Source: Panonychus citri
Taxonomy: Eukaryota; Arthropoda; Arachnida; Trombidiformes; Tetranychidae
Direction: 5' to 3'
Assembly (NCBI RefSeq): GCF_014898815.1
Contig: NW_026515515.1
Span: 1 to 64,000, forward strand
DNA length: 64,000 bases
This document shows positions 1 to 12,698 of this stretch, piece after piece. Under the pieces are notes generated by a model. It was given only the letters and a program-made list of their open reading frames with translations, was not told the origin of the DNA and made no database searches. Position 1 is the stretch's first letter, and each line of letters starts with the position of its first letter. A program made the position numbers and the translations under genes.

Positions 1-329
1 AATTGATTGTAATTTAACAATAATTAGCGAGCTTAACATTGGCTTAAATCTTATTATTATCTAAATCAAGTAAACCATAATCAACTGCGTTGATTAACAA
101 TACAATAACTTTCCAGTTAATTGTGACCTCAAACAAATTGTTAAACTGTCAAAATTAATCTTGATAACCTTGTATCATTATCATTATTTACTGAAAGGCT
201 AAATTGTTGTTAATAGTAACATTAGTTAGCTAACTAAATGATGAATTCAGTTTCTATCTATGAAACTTTTTCCTATTATAATGTATCTGAATGGTGAATC
301 AACTCAACTCTCACTGATTTATCAAGGTT

Positions 330-374
<45 letters not shown>
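330..374. repeat. (ATC)n trinucleotide microsatellite
   Basis: An uninterrupted run of about fifteen ATC/CAT units, intergenic. Confidence 0.95.
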
Positions 375-1237
375 TATGGATGATGAAAAATAGCTGAAAC
401 TAAATTAACTAAACAAATTTTTACTCAATTGTTATGATTAAAGGTAAATAAAAAGTTGATACAGTGAAAAACATTGAGACTGATTAAATTGAATTGGAAA
501 GTTAAATTAGTTGGCTTCCTTGTTTTTTTGGTTAATCAACAATTTACTTGATCAACAACAATCAACTTTCAATCATTTTGGTTAAACCGTCAATAATTAA
601 GTCTACACTTCAATTATAATCATGTAATGAGCTGAAAAAAAAGTTGAGTTGAGAAAAAAAAAGTTTTCAATCTAATTGTCGTTTCTGTTTGATTAACTTT
701 CACTATTAAGGAAACAATCTGATAAACAAATGAATTCAATCAACAATTGACTGATTTAATTGTTGTAGACTTTTATATAAACTTTTTTATTGTCATTTTG
801 ATTGTTGGTAAAATTTTAATTCTAATAAAAATGTTAATCCAAAAAGAAACAGTGAAAAACTTTGATTATATTTCATTTTTGATTTGGTTGTTTTGTTTTT
901 CTGGTTCATTCTGATTGTTTCTGGTAATTGTTGTTATCCAATTTGTGATTGTAAAAGTTGATTAAGATTGACTTTTCTCATTGTATCTTGATAATAATCA
1001 GGGTATTATCTTAATCAAGTTGCATGTTCAATGTAAATCTTTTCATTTCTTCAGTTAGTTTACTTAATTTGATCAGATAGTTTTAACCAGTTTCACTTGA
1101 ATTAACTTTTACTGATTTGTTATTGATTATTGGGTGTTGATTAATTGTTATTTTTAGATTTCCAATCATTGGATTACCGATTGATTGTTGAGACAATTAG
1201 TGAGATTTTGTTGTAAAGGAGTTTACAGTCCTGTCTG

Positions 1238-1243
1238 TTTATT
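1238..1243 (-). terminator. Candidate polyadenylation signal of the silk-like gene
   Basis: TTTATT on the plus strand reads AATAAA on the minus strand, about 120 bases past the stop codon at 1362. It is the nearest canonical hexamer I noticed. Such hexamers are common in AT-rich DNA, so this is only plausible. Confidence 0.35.
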
Positions 1244-1361
1244 GGTAATCATTTTTAGGATAAAAATGAAAGGCTTAAGATTAACGGATTACATTTTTCA
1301 CTTAATTTATCACATTGGTTTTTCATTACAATTGAATTGATTGGTTTCTACTACTATTTAA

Positions 1362-4300
1362 TTAACCGAGGATATTTCCAAGAATACCTGTGCCTGAGTT
1401 AGATCCTAAAATATTTCCAACAAGTCCTGAACTTGATCCTGATCCTGATCCTGAGCTTGAGCTTGAGCTGAATGAAGATCGTGATCCACCTCCAACGATG
1501 TTAGAAGCGGCTCCGACAACGCCATTAAGGGATCCTCCATTTCCTGAGCTGTAAGAAGATGATGATGATCCTGAATTAGCACCGAGAAGTCCGTTACCTG
1601 ATGATGAGCTTCGGGATGAGCTGTATGATGATGATCCTGAATTACCACCGAGAAGGTTTGAAGCGGTTCCTAAGACTCCACCAACAAGTCCATTTCCTGA
1701 GGCTGATGATGAGCTTCGGGATGAGCTGTATGATGATCCTGAATTACCACCGAGAAGGTTTGAAGCGGTTCCTAAGACTCCACCAACAAGTCCATTTCCT
1801 GAGGCTGATGATGAGCTTCGGGATGAGCTGTATGAAGATGATCCTGAATTACCACCGAGAAGGTTTGAAGCGGTTCCTAAGACACCACCGACAAGTCCGT
1901 CTTTTGAGACTCCACCGAGGATACCACCGAGTAAACCGTTGCTGTTTGATGATCCAGTGATACCAGTGACAAGGTTGGAAGCGGTGTTAGTTACGGATGA
2001 AGCGAGATCGCCAGTGCTTGAGGTAAGTGAAGTTGCTAATCCATTGACTTGGTTAAGAGCTGAATGGCTTGCGGCATATTTGCTTGAAGCGTCAAAGCTT
2101 GATGAGGAAGATGAGTGTGATTTAGCAGAGTGGGAAGCATCATAGGAAGATCGAGAGTCTGAAGAGAAGGCTGAGTTTCGGACATCAGATAATGAGTTTC
2201 GTGAGTTGAATGATTTGTTTACTGAATTTTGGTAATCGCTTGATGATTGACTGTTTCGGATATCAGAGACTGATTTGCTGACTGAGTTTGAATTGAAAGC
2301 ATTGTTGATTGATGATCGTGAGTCTCGGACATCAGATGATGAGAAAGCATTGTTTACTGAATTGGCGACATTGCTTGATCGACTAACAGAGTTTGAGTTG
2401 GCGATGTTACTTGAGGCTTGATTGTTAACATATGAAGCGGCATTTCGGATGTCACTTGATCGGGCAACATTGTTTGATGAATAAGCATTGTTGACTGAGT
2501 TAGCGAAATTGCTTGATGAGGCTTGGTTGTTGATCGAGCTTCGGACATCAGATGATTTGGCAATGTTACTGTTGTAAGCTTGATTGTTGACTGATCGGAT
2601 ATCTGACGATTTTTGGACGTTACTGTTGTAGGCTTGGTTGTTGACTGAGTTTTGGACATTGCTGGTGTTAGCGATGTTGGATGATGAAGCTTGGTTGTTT
2701 ACTGATGATCGGACGTCTGAGGATTTTTGGACATTGTTGCTGTAAGCTTGGTTGTTGACTGATTTGTTGACATTGCTTGAGTTGGCGATGTTAACGTTTG
2801 ATGATTGGTTGTTAACTGATGATCGGACATCTGAGGATTTTTGAACGTTATTGTTGTAGGCTTGGTTGTTGACTGAATTTTGGACATTGCTTGATCGGGC
2901 GACATTGCTGGTGTTAGCGATGTTGGATGATGAAGCTTGATTGTTGATTGATGATCGGAGGTCTGAGGATTTTTGAACGTTACTATTGTAGGCTTGGTTG
3001 TTGACTGAGTTTTGGACATTGCTTGATCGTTGGACGTTGTTGCTGTTGGCTACGTTTGATGATGAAGCTTGGTTGTTAACTGATGATCGGACATCGGATA
3101 CCTTTGAGACATTGTTGCTGTAAGCTTGGTTGTTGACTGATTTGTTGACGTTAACATTTGATGATTGGTTGTTGACTGATGATCGTACGTCAGATGATTT
3201 TTGGACATTGTTGTTAACAGCTGAGTTTGAAACTGAGTTTTGGACATTGCTTGATCGGGAGACGTTGTTGGTGTTAGCGACATTTGATGATGAAGCTTGG
3301 TTGTTGACTGATGATCGGACATCGGAGACCTTGGAAACGTTGTTGTTGTAAACTTGGTTGTTGCTTGATCGTTGGACGTTGTTACTGTTGGCAACGTTCA
3401 ATGATGAAGCTTGGTTATTGATTGAAGATCGGACATCAGATGATTTTTGGACATTGTTGACTGAGGATTGAACGTTGCTCTTGGCGACATTGTTTGAGAA
3501 AGCTGAGTTGTTGATAGCAGATCGGACATCAGATGATTTGTTGATGTTTACGGATGAAGCTTGGTTGTTAACTGAGTTGTTGACGTTGCTTGATCGTTGG
3601 ACATTGTTGGTGCTAGCGACATTTGATGATGAGGCTTGGTTGTTGACTGATGATCGGAAATCATTTACCTTGGCAACTTTGTTGCTGTAAGATTGGTTGT
3701 TGACTGAGTTTTGGACATTGCTTGATCGGGCGACATTGCTGGTGTTAGCGATGTTGGATGATGAAGCTTGATTGTTGACTGATGATCGGACATCGGAGAC
3801 CTTTGAGACATTGTTACTGTAAGCTTGGTTGTTGACGGAGTTGTTGACATTGCTTGATCGTTGGACGTTGCTTGAGTTGGCGACGTTTGATGATGAAGCT
3901 TGATTGTTAACTGATGATCGGACATCTGAGGATTTTTGAACGTTATTGTTGTAGGCTTGGTTGTTGACTGATTTTTGGACATTGCTTGATCGGGAGACGT
4001 TGTTGGTGTTAGCGACATTTGATGATGAGGCTTGGTTGTTGACTGAAGATCGAACATCAGATGATCGTGAAACGTGATTGTTTGATGATTGATTGTTTAC
4101 GGAATTGTGGACGTTGTTTGATCGGTGAACGTTGTTGGTGTTAGCGACATTTGAAGATGAGGCTTGGTTGTTAACTGATGATCGGACATCTGAGACCTTT
4201 GAAACGTTGTTGCTGTAATCTTGGTTGTTGACTGAGTTTTGGACATTGTTGCTGTTAGCGATGTTGATGATGAAGCTTGGTTGTTTACTGATGATCGGAC

Positions 4301-6603
4301 GTCTGATGATTTTTGGACATTGTTGTTGTAAACTTGGTTGTTTACAGATTTTTGGACATTGCTTGATCGTTGGACGTTGTTGCTGTTGGCTACGTTTGAT
4401 GATGAAGCTGAGTTATTGATTGAAGATCGGACATCAGATGATTTGTGAACGTTGTTTACTGAGTTTTGGACATTGTTTGATCGTGAAACGTTGTTGGTGT
4501 TAGCGACATTTGATGATGAAGCTTGGTTGTTGACTGATGATCGGACATCTGAGGATTTGTGGACATTGTTTGATGAAACATTGTTGCTGTTTGATCGTTG
4601 GACATTGTTACTGTTGTTAACTGAAGATCGAACATCAGATGATCGTGAAACGTGATTGTTTGATGATTGGTTGTTTACGGAATTGTGGACATTGTTTGAT
4701 CGGTGAACGTTGTTGGTGTTAGCGACATTTGAAGATGAGGCTTGTTGTTAACTGATGATCGGACATCTGAGACCTTTGAAACGTTGTTGCTGTAATCTTG
4801 GTTGTTGACTGAGTTTTGGACATTGTTGCTGTTAGCGATGTTGGATGATGAAGCTTGGTTGTTTACTGATGATCGGACGTCTGATGATTTTTGGACATTG
4901 TTGTTGTAAACTTGGTTGTTTACAGATTTTTGGACATTGCTTGATCGTTGGACGTTGTTGCTGTTGGCTACGTTTGATGATGAAGCTGAGTTATTGATTG
5001 AAGATCGGACATCAGATGATTTGTGAACGTTGTTTACTGAGTTTTGGACATTGTTTGATCGTGAAACGTTGTTGGTGTTAGCGACATTTGATGATGAAGC
5101 TTGGTTGTTGACTGATGATCGGACATCTGAGGATTTGTGGACATTGTTTGATGAAACATTGTTGCTGTTTGATCGTTGGACATTGTTACTGTTGTTAACT
5201 GAAGATCGAACATCAGATGATCGTGAAACGTGATTGTTTGATGATTGGTTGTTTACGGAATTGTGGACATTGTTTGATCGGTGAACGTTGTTGGTGTTAG
5301 CGACATTTGAAGATGAGGCTTGGTTGTTAACTGATGATCGGACATCTGAGACCTTTGAAACGTTGTTAATATTGTTAACTGAGCTATTTTTTGAGACTGA
5401 TGATGATGATTTGTTGATATCAACTTGGTTTTCGACATTGTTTACATTGTTAACGTGGTTGATTCGGTTAATTCGGTTGATTCTGTTAACTACATTGTTG
5501 ACATTGTTGACTGAATCGTATTGGTTGTCCAAGTTGTATGATCGTCGGTTGTAGTTTCGTGAATCATTTGATGAAACATTTTCTTCGTTTGAGCTGTGTG
5601 ATCGGGCAAATCGTCGGTTGTTTTCTGATCGGTTGTTGTTTTCGTATGAAGATGATCGTCGGTTATCATTTCGGTCGAAACTTGATCGTCGTGAGTCTGA
5701 GTTATTTGAGACAGATGATGATCGGGTGTTTGATGAGTCTGAACTTGAAGCAGATCGAGATGAGTCTGATCGTCGGGAGTTGAAGTTTGATCGTCGTGAA
5801 CCTCGGAATCGTCGTCGGTATTCTTCTTCTTCATCTTCATCATCAGAAGCGGCAGATAATCGAGCACCAACTCGGCCTAATGAATTTCGAGCAAATCGAC
5901 CCCATCGGTTGTGTGGTCCATTACCTCCTCCAACAACAATAACAACAACTTTATCATCACAACCAATGGCTGGTCCACAGGGTCCAGGGTGTCCATGAGG
6001 TCCTCGGGGTGGGGCAAGTGATAAATCGTCTTCTTCTTCTTCTTCTGAAACGGCAACAGCGGTTGATGAAGCTGAAGATGAATCTTTGACTGCTGATGAA
6101 GATCCAGAGTTTGATGATGAAACGGTTGAAGAAGATGATGAAGAATCTGAGCCAGAGTTAGTAATTCCTCCAACGGGGATCAAGGGAAGGGAGATAAAGG
6201 GTCTTGGAGATCCTGATGAGCCTGATGAGGAAGAGGAAGATGAAGATTGGCTTGAAGATGAACCAGAGGAACCAGAGGAACCAGAGATGACGGGAGCGAC
6301 TGAAGAGACTGACAAGAGGGATGATGACCCTTTTTGTTGTCCAGATGAACCACCGACACTCAAAAGTGAGGAACCAGAACCAGAACCAGATGAAGATGAT
6401 TGACTGTATGAGACAACAGGTGAGCCATTAACTGATGATCGGTATTCAGAGGTGACAACCTTTTCACCATTGGGTCCGAGGTTTGATGAACTTGATTCAA
6501 ATTTGTGTGAAGATGAGGAAGATGAGGTTTGTCCAGGAACGATGTAACCATGAAGGGAACCCACCGAGGCGAGTAAAACGATTGTAATAACTAAATTGTT
6601 CAT
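1362..6603 (-). CDS. Giant secreted Ser/Asn-rich repeat protein, silk fibroin-like (two apparent single-base breaks)
   Basis: One gene of about 1,747 residues if two missing bases (near 4743 and 4265) are allowed. The ATG at 6603 is preferred because it opens directly into a signal peptide (MNNLVITIVLLASVGSLHG). Order after that: Ser/Gly-rich stretch (to about residue 180), a Glu run (about 188), a Gly/Pro segment with the two Cys I noticed (about 200-215), a second acidic block followed by Arg/Ser-rich sequence (about 255-370), then about 1,000 residues of degenerate repeats built on SSVNNQASSSNVANTNN and NVQKSSDVR, roughly 44 residues per unit. The C-terminus is Gly/Ser-rich with three near-identical units and ends GILGNILG. 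No enzymatic domain is visible. Spider-mite fibroins are serine-rich, repetitive and secreted, so silk is the best guess; a cuticle, egg-shell or adhesive protein is possible. Frame 0 reads 6603-4743, a second frame 4743-4265, a third 4265-1362. Confidence 0.75.
1606..1915 (-). repeat. C-terminal tandem repeats of the silk-like protein (about 105/102 bp, 3 copies)
   Basis: The words GAGCTTCGGGATGAGCTG recur at 1606, 1711 and 1813, giving periods of 105 and 102 bases (35 and 34 residues). Each unit encodes NGLVGGVLGTASNLLGGNSG followed by a Ser/Tyr/Arg stretch. Both periods are multiples of three, so copy-number change keeps the frame. Confidence 0.9.
4056..5211 (-). repeat. Recent 579-bp tandem duplication inside the silk-like gene
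   Basis: The sequence beginning ATCAGATGATCGTGAAACG occurs at 4056, 4634 and 5212, spaced 578 bases each time. The first two copies are nearly identical; the third continues with the same sequence for about 150 bases, to near 5365, and then diverges. Each full copy lacks one G that other copies have (near 4265 and 4743), so the true period is 579 bases or 193 codons, which is in frame. Confidence 0.9.
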
Positions 6604-6740
6604 CTTTATTTTTTTCTTTCGATAATTAACTTTGTTATATTTTCGAGAGTTAATTTGACTTTTTTTTTCTTCACCCACTTAATTCAATTGTATTAATCGA
6701 ATGTCAATGTGAATCTGATCTTTGGAATACCAGAGATTCA

Positions 6741-6750
6741 CCTTATATAC
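6741..6750 (-). promoter_or_regulatory. TATA box of the silk-like gene
   Basis: Reads GTATATAAGG on the minus strand, about 140 bases upstream of the ATG at 6603. This would give a 5' leader of roughly 110 bases. A strong TATA box fits a gland-specific, highly expressed secreted protein. Position and match are seen; the function is inference. Confidence 0.6.
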
Positions 6751-9700
6751 CAAATAGAAATTGACATTGGTCATTAATCATCGACAATCAGCCTGCTAAT
6801 TGTGATCAACAATTAGCGATCAGCTGCAACAATTAAAAACTATGTTACTCTATTTACGTAAATATGTATACATTATTTTTCTTTGTTTTTCTTTTGATTT
6901 TCACAATCCTAATCATCTTTGATCATTCTGCTAATTGTGATTAATTATTTTGTTATCCTATTTAGTGACTTACGATTGATTTGATCGCCAAAACAATCAG
7001 TTAATTAATTATTTTCTGACTATCCTATTAAATCAAAATTCATTATTTACCTGAGTTAATTGTTATGTACATTTAAATGTCTACGTTTGCCTTTTAATTG
7101 TAGATGATAATTTAGTAAACAATATATAAATATACAAGGTTAACAATTAGATTAATTGTTAACCCATTGATTTAAGTAATTAATCAATTACAATTTGCGT
7201 CAATTTGGTAAAATTATTATTATTATATTGCAATCAAATTGTACGACATCATAATCAGTGTTATTTAATTATGATTATAATTGTAAAAAAAAATCACTTT
7301 TAATTAATTAAATTTGTTTATTAAATTTTCGTATTTTTTTTCTTGGTTATCATTTTAATGTCTTTAAACTTTGTAACAATTAAAATAAATTGTTACGATC
7401 AAAGTTGTTACACTTTTGTTACTCAAACTTTTATGATCAATTTTGTATTATTAACAATCTAATTGTTGACATTTTTCATTTAACACTTTCACAATTAAAT
7501 TAATGCTCCTTTATTTGATTGTATTATTGAAGGTGAATTAAATTGTTACGATTTAGTTAATAGTGAAAAAGCAAATCATCATCAAGCCAAACCCAAATTG
7601 GCAATTTAAAATATCCAAGGTTTGTTATTATTGAAGCAGAAACAAAAAGTAATTAGATTTAATAAAAATTATGGTGATTAAATTGATCACTAATTATCTA
7701 TGATTAACTAAATCAGATTAATAATTAAACAAAAGACTTAACAACAATTAAAAAGTCTTTCAATCAATTTAGACTCACGATTAAATCGTCAAGTGAAAAA
7801 GGTTCAAGTTGAAAGGAAAAAACTTAAAACAACAACAACAACAATTAACTAATTCACTTGCTAATATACATAAACAACCTTGTCTCCAATAGATTGATGA
7901 TTAATTTAATCATCTTACTCATTTAATTGTTATGATTAAATTAAATTACAAGTTTATTATTTTCATGTATTATAAATGCGAAGGTGTTTCCATTCACTTA
8001 AATTTGATTCTTCTTCTTGTCCTTTACCTTAATTTGATTAACGTAACAATTTAAGAATCATTTTTTTCTTACAATCAGATTAAGCTAATTGTAATTAACA
8101 AGTGAGTTAATCAGTCTCTTGAAGAGGCTTCTTTGCCAAAGATAAATTGTCAACAAAAAGCTGACAGTCAATTGTTTTTATGCTTGGAGATCACAATTGA
8201 TCATTGTGATCCCAATTAACTGATTGTTGCTGTTTAACTGATTAACTTTTTTTTTCTTTATCATCACAATTATTAATATGTATTTATGATTGTTGATCGG
8301 AATGGTGATGCCCTTTAAATACAATCTAATTAACAATCAAAAGTATACACACACTCTATGGGTTAACGATTAGTGTTGATTGTTGATTAAAAAACCAAAC
8401 AATTAGGAAACTCTTTCGATACTTTCTAATTGGTTTGTCAATTTGATTTTTAATTAAAAGGTAAAATGTTTAGACAATAATAAAATAGCACGAAAAGTTA
8501 ATTACTAGTTAATAGTAATGATTAAGTAACAATTTAAATTAACCAATAACAATGAGAGTGATTTAGTTTTGAAAGGGTTTTAATTCAATGTCTTATGAAC
8601 CATGAAAGTAACGAAGTGATTGCTTAATCAATTTAAATTGTTGTCAATTTAGTTTAACCTACCAAACAATTAGTGTTGCTCATTGTGACATATATAAAAT
8701 TTTTAAATCATAATCATGATTAATTTCTGACAATTGAAAGGATTGATTCATTTCCATTGATTTCCATTGATAAAAAACATTTCCGATTAATTTGATTCCA
8801 GTTTTCAGTTTTGATTGTTGATGATTCTCATTTCAATTCATTAATTATAACGTTGATTCCCAACGATGATGATGATGATTATTATTTATTGATGACCCTT
8901 GGTGATTTTCACTATTTATCATCTCTCTCTCTCTCACTCATTCAGGAAGGAAGGAAAATTATGTTTAATTATAATTAGTAAAAAGGTAAACCCTTTGAGG
9001 CTTCAATGTCTTTTCACCTGAATTTAGTTAATCAACCAAATCAAGTTACTATCGAGAAATAGTTTCATCATCATCTTCATTTCCGTATCACGTGATAATC
9101 AGTTAATTTCTGTATCATTTTAATTGTTCCCAAGTCCATTTTCAACAATTATCATTAGTTAATTGTATCAAACGATTAGAACCATTGGTTTTCCCTTTTT
9201 CTTTAATTACTTTTCCTTTCCATTGATCATTTTTTTGCATCCAATCAATTTAGTCCTTTTTAATTGTGATTTAATAATGATGATGATTCATTTTGTTTTC
9301 CTGGTTTTTGCTTAATTGTAACAATTAAAATGATAACAATTTACACTTTAATCGTTGGGATTTACATTTGACAACAAAAAAAAAAAGGTTAACGTATCAT
9401 TTGATTACAATGATTACAACTAATCAACAAATCAGTTAATCAAGTGAATCAAAAAAGCTTCAGGTTATTAAAACTAATCATTGAATGTTAATTATTGTTA
9501 ACCCAATGAAAAATTATTAACATTCAAAATGTGTATTGATTTAACAATTTACCTTTCGAAAGTAAAAACTACAATTTAATTCGTAATCAATTTAGTTCAT
9601 TTATTGTTGATTTATAATATCAATGAATTCAACTTATTTTCATGGGAGATAATTGATTATTTCAAATTACTATTTTGAAATATATCTCGTCACTATTTCT

Positions 9701-10925
9701 AACAAGTAAATGATAATATTAATCATTTAATTAATGGTAAAGAGAAAATAATAACAAGTGATTGATTAATTGTCATTGAAGTTATAAAAGCAGAAACACA
9801 CAAAACAATAACGGTAAATAGTATAACTGTAAAATCCAATGAATCTTTGTAATCAATTGTTAAATTGTTCATACGATGTAACCTAATAATCATTGAAACC
9901 AATAGATTATGTTAATTGTGATTAAGCTTCAGATTGTTGTTCATACTTGTATTTGGAATATTGTTCAGTATTGGCTTGTAGTTAATCATTTTCTCTCTCG
10001 ATGGTGTTTGGTGGTTAATCATGATTATGAATGATTCCATCCACGTAATAGCACTTAACAGTCGACGTGCTCTGGAAGGAAGGAAATATAATTTTTCTGA
10101 TCAAATAGAATTTAGATCAAAATGAAAAAATGATGATGAGAAAAAAGTAAAACAAATGAGTCTAGTTGATAACATTTTCTGCTCTTTGATTATCCATTTA
10201 ACTCAATGTGAACGTTGGTTTGTCCTTAATCTAAATTAACAATGAGAAGATGAAGATAAAGATGAATTACTTTCTATTTGTGATAATCTCTCGTATCCTC
10301 AGTAATTGTGTCTGTGTCTTGATCCATGTAAACCTTGACCTCTAAATGGAAACAATCAACAAAACTGTGTTTTTCCTGCGGATTTAATTGTTTGGTATTA
10401 GTTTTCCAATAATTTAAAGTCTTGAAAGGTCGATATCATCTCGAGATCATTTTATCATCATAAAGATGCTTAACATCACCATTCAAATGCCATCATAACA
10501 AGCGACAGGTCATACGCAGAGAAAAAGGTCACACTTTGACATCTTGAGGGAAATTGTTTTACTCTCTCTCTCTTTCTTTCTTGTTTTTGATCACATGTTT
10601 GGCCTTTTCCCTCTTCATTCTCCCTCAGTCCATTATCTTTTTCCCCCCAAAATTATGTTGAACTCTCTCCTTTTTCCTTCCCGAGATGTTTTCCATTGAC
10701 TCTCCTCTTTTTCCCCTCCGCATGAGGTCACAATAAACAAGAAGCACGTTACAGACGTTGACTATCGGTAGGCCACGAGGCTTAAATGTGAATGTCAGAG
10801 GTGGTGGAAAGAAAGAGGATGAAAAGAGAGGGAGAGTGAATGATGATATGGAGGAAACGGCGGGAGCACGGGCTCTTCTCTTTCTTTTCAATTGGTTTAA
10901 AATTGGCCTGGATTGAGTCGTGTAA

Positions 10926-10928
<3 letters not shown>

Positions 10929-10987
<59 letters not shown>
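10929..10987. repeat. (GA)n microsatellite
   Basis: About 29 uninterrupted GA units within a larger purine-rich region to about 11075. It could bind GAGA-factor-type proteins; no gene is adjacent. Confidence 0.95.
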
Positions 10988-10993
<6 letters not shown>

Positions 10994-12671
10994 TGGAGTG
11001 AGAAACCGGGAGATAAAGAGAGGGAAAGATTGAAAGGGAGGGAAAGGGAGATGGAGAGGGAGAACGAGAGAGGGAAAATAGTAAATCTTTTTAAAGATGA
11101 ATGAGAATCTCGTGTGTGTCTTTAAAGAAGTAGCTTTTAAAACTCCTCGTTGTTGTTGTTATTTGACATCCGTTGAATCCTGAGGTCAAAATGTAACGTT
11201 TACACCTTGCTAGTTGAACTTCTAACAGAGATCACGTTTTATCCTCTTCCCTCTTCCTTTTCCTCTCCACTTTCTTTGTCTCTTCCCTCTCTTTTAACAT
11301 TTATTTCTCTGTACCTTAATCTTATTCATCTCTCTCTCTCCTCCTCCTCCCTCTTTTCTTTACATTTCTGGTATAGAATTTTCCTTCCACTCATATCTTT
11401 GTTTCTTTTCTCTCCTGCAAATGCATAGTGAAAGAGCATATTATCACCTTTCCTATTTGGTCCAGAGAGAGAGAGAGAGAGAGAGAGAGAGTTACTTTTT
11501 CATTATTCGACACACCAATATTTTAGGAAGAAAATTAGAGAGAAAAAGATGAAGTTATTAGAAGCGAAAGGTGTAGAAAACTTTTCCTTGTTGATCCTTT
11601 TACTTGTTTTCTTGTTACTTTGCTTGAGCCCAAATTGATTCGTAAAACTTTTGCTGATCAAGTTCGTAAATAATAAAGACAACTTCAGTGACCCGGATGA
11701 AAGTGAAATGGAGGAAGACGGCAAAAGAGAGAGATAGAAAGAGAGAGAGAGAGCGCAGGGGAGATGAAACCTGAAGAAAGAAAATAAAGATAAGTTAACA
11801 AGAAAAAAAAAGAAAATTAAGGTGAAAAGTATAAGAAAAAAGATGAAAAAAGAGACAGAAGAAAAGAAAGAAACTTTACGGTTTGTGCCAATTCTTTTGA
11901 AGAACTTATAATTCTACCCGGTACTGGTTACCTTCTTTTCTTGTTTTACTTTGTTCGTTTACTTTTCTCTCTCTCTCTCTCCATCTTGTAAAACCTTTCG
12001 ATTTTAACAACAAGAATAACAACAACAATTCTAATCACTTATTGAGGTCATTTTCATATTTTGTGACCACTGTTGTACTTTTCTTGCTGTTTAACTTGAT
12101 GATGTTGATGATGCGATGATAGCAGGATCAATAGACATTATTTGATTGTAATTGAACAATAACAAGGTATTGTGGTAGAAAATGAGTAAAAACAAAACCA
12201 AAAGCCCCAATAAAACAGCAAGTGAACAGTTTGTGGTGGGGTGAAGATAAACACTTAAGTGAAACAAATATCATTACGATTCAATTGAAATCGTTTTCTG
12301 ATATCATTAAACTGGTATCATGGTGAATTGCACTTAATAGGTAAGAGTTTTTTTGTTTTCTCCTCCATTTCTTCATGTCTCAATGTAAGTGTGTATGTGT
12401 GTGGGTAATTTTGGTGAGAAATCCGTTACAGTTTAACACAATTAACTTGTATCAAAATCTGTTCACTTGTTGACTTGATTTTCCTTGATCAATTGGATAT
12501 AATTTTCAATCTGAATCCTTTTTTTTTCGTCAGGATTATTTTTCTTCAACAGGAGAAATGTATCAAAATCGTTATACCATCAACAGCTGATCCACAATTG
12601 AATTGAAATGTTAAAGAGTAAATTTGTTTGAATATTGAAACTTAATTTCCTTTCCATTGGTAACAAAGCTT

Positions 12672-12698
12672 TTGTTGTTGTTGTTGTTGTTGTTGTTA
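12672..12698. repeat. (GTT)n microsatellite
   Basis: About nine GTT units in intergenic DNA. Confidence 0.9.

Larger units (their letters stand above)
1..1361. other. AT-rich intergenic sequence downstream of the silk-like gene
   Basis: No coding region is supported here. The stretch is rich in TTAATTGT/ACAATTAA-type words and holds one ATC trinucleotide microsatellite (listed separately). It includes the probable 3' UTR of the minus-strand silk-like gene that ends at 1362. Confidence 0.6.

Noticed and set aside
1601..5998. Long plus-strand ORFs (for example 1939-2145, 3130-3351, 4452-4655, 5030-5233) across the silk-like gene
   Set aside because: They are antisense shadows of the repeats: they repeat with the same 578-base period, lack start context and have no signal or domain, while the minus strand has a signal peptide and TATA box.
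10625..10891. 88-codon minus-strand ORF
   Set aside because: Purine-biased, basic/Ser/Pro composition next to a GA tract; no domain, no splice structure.
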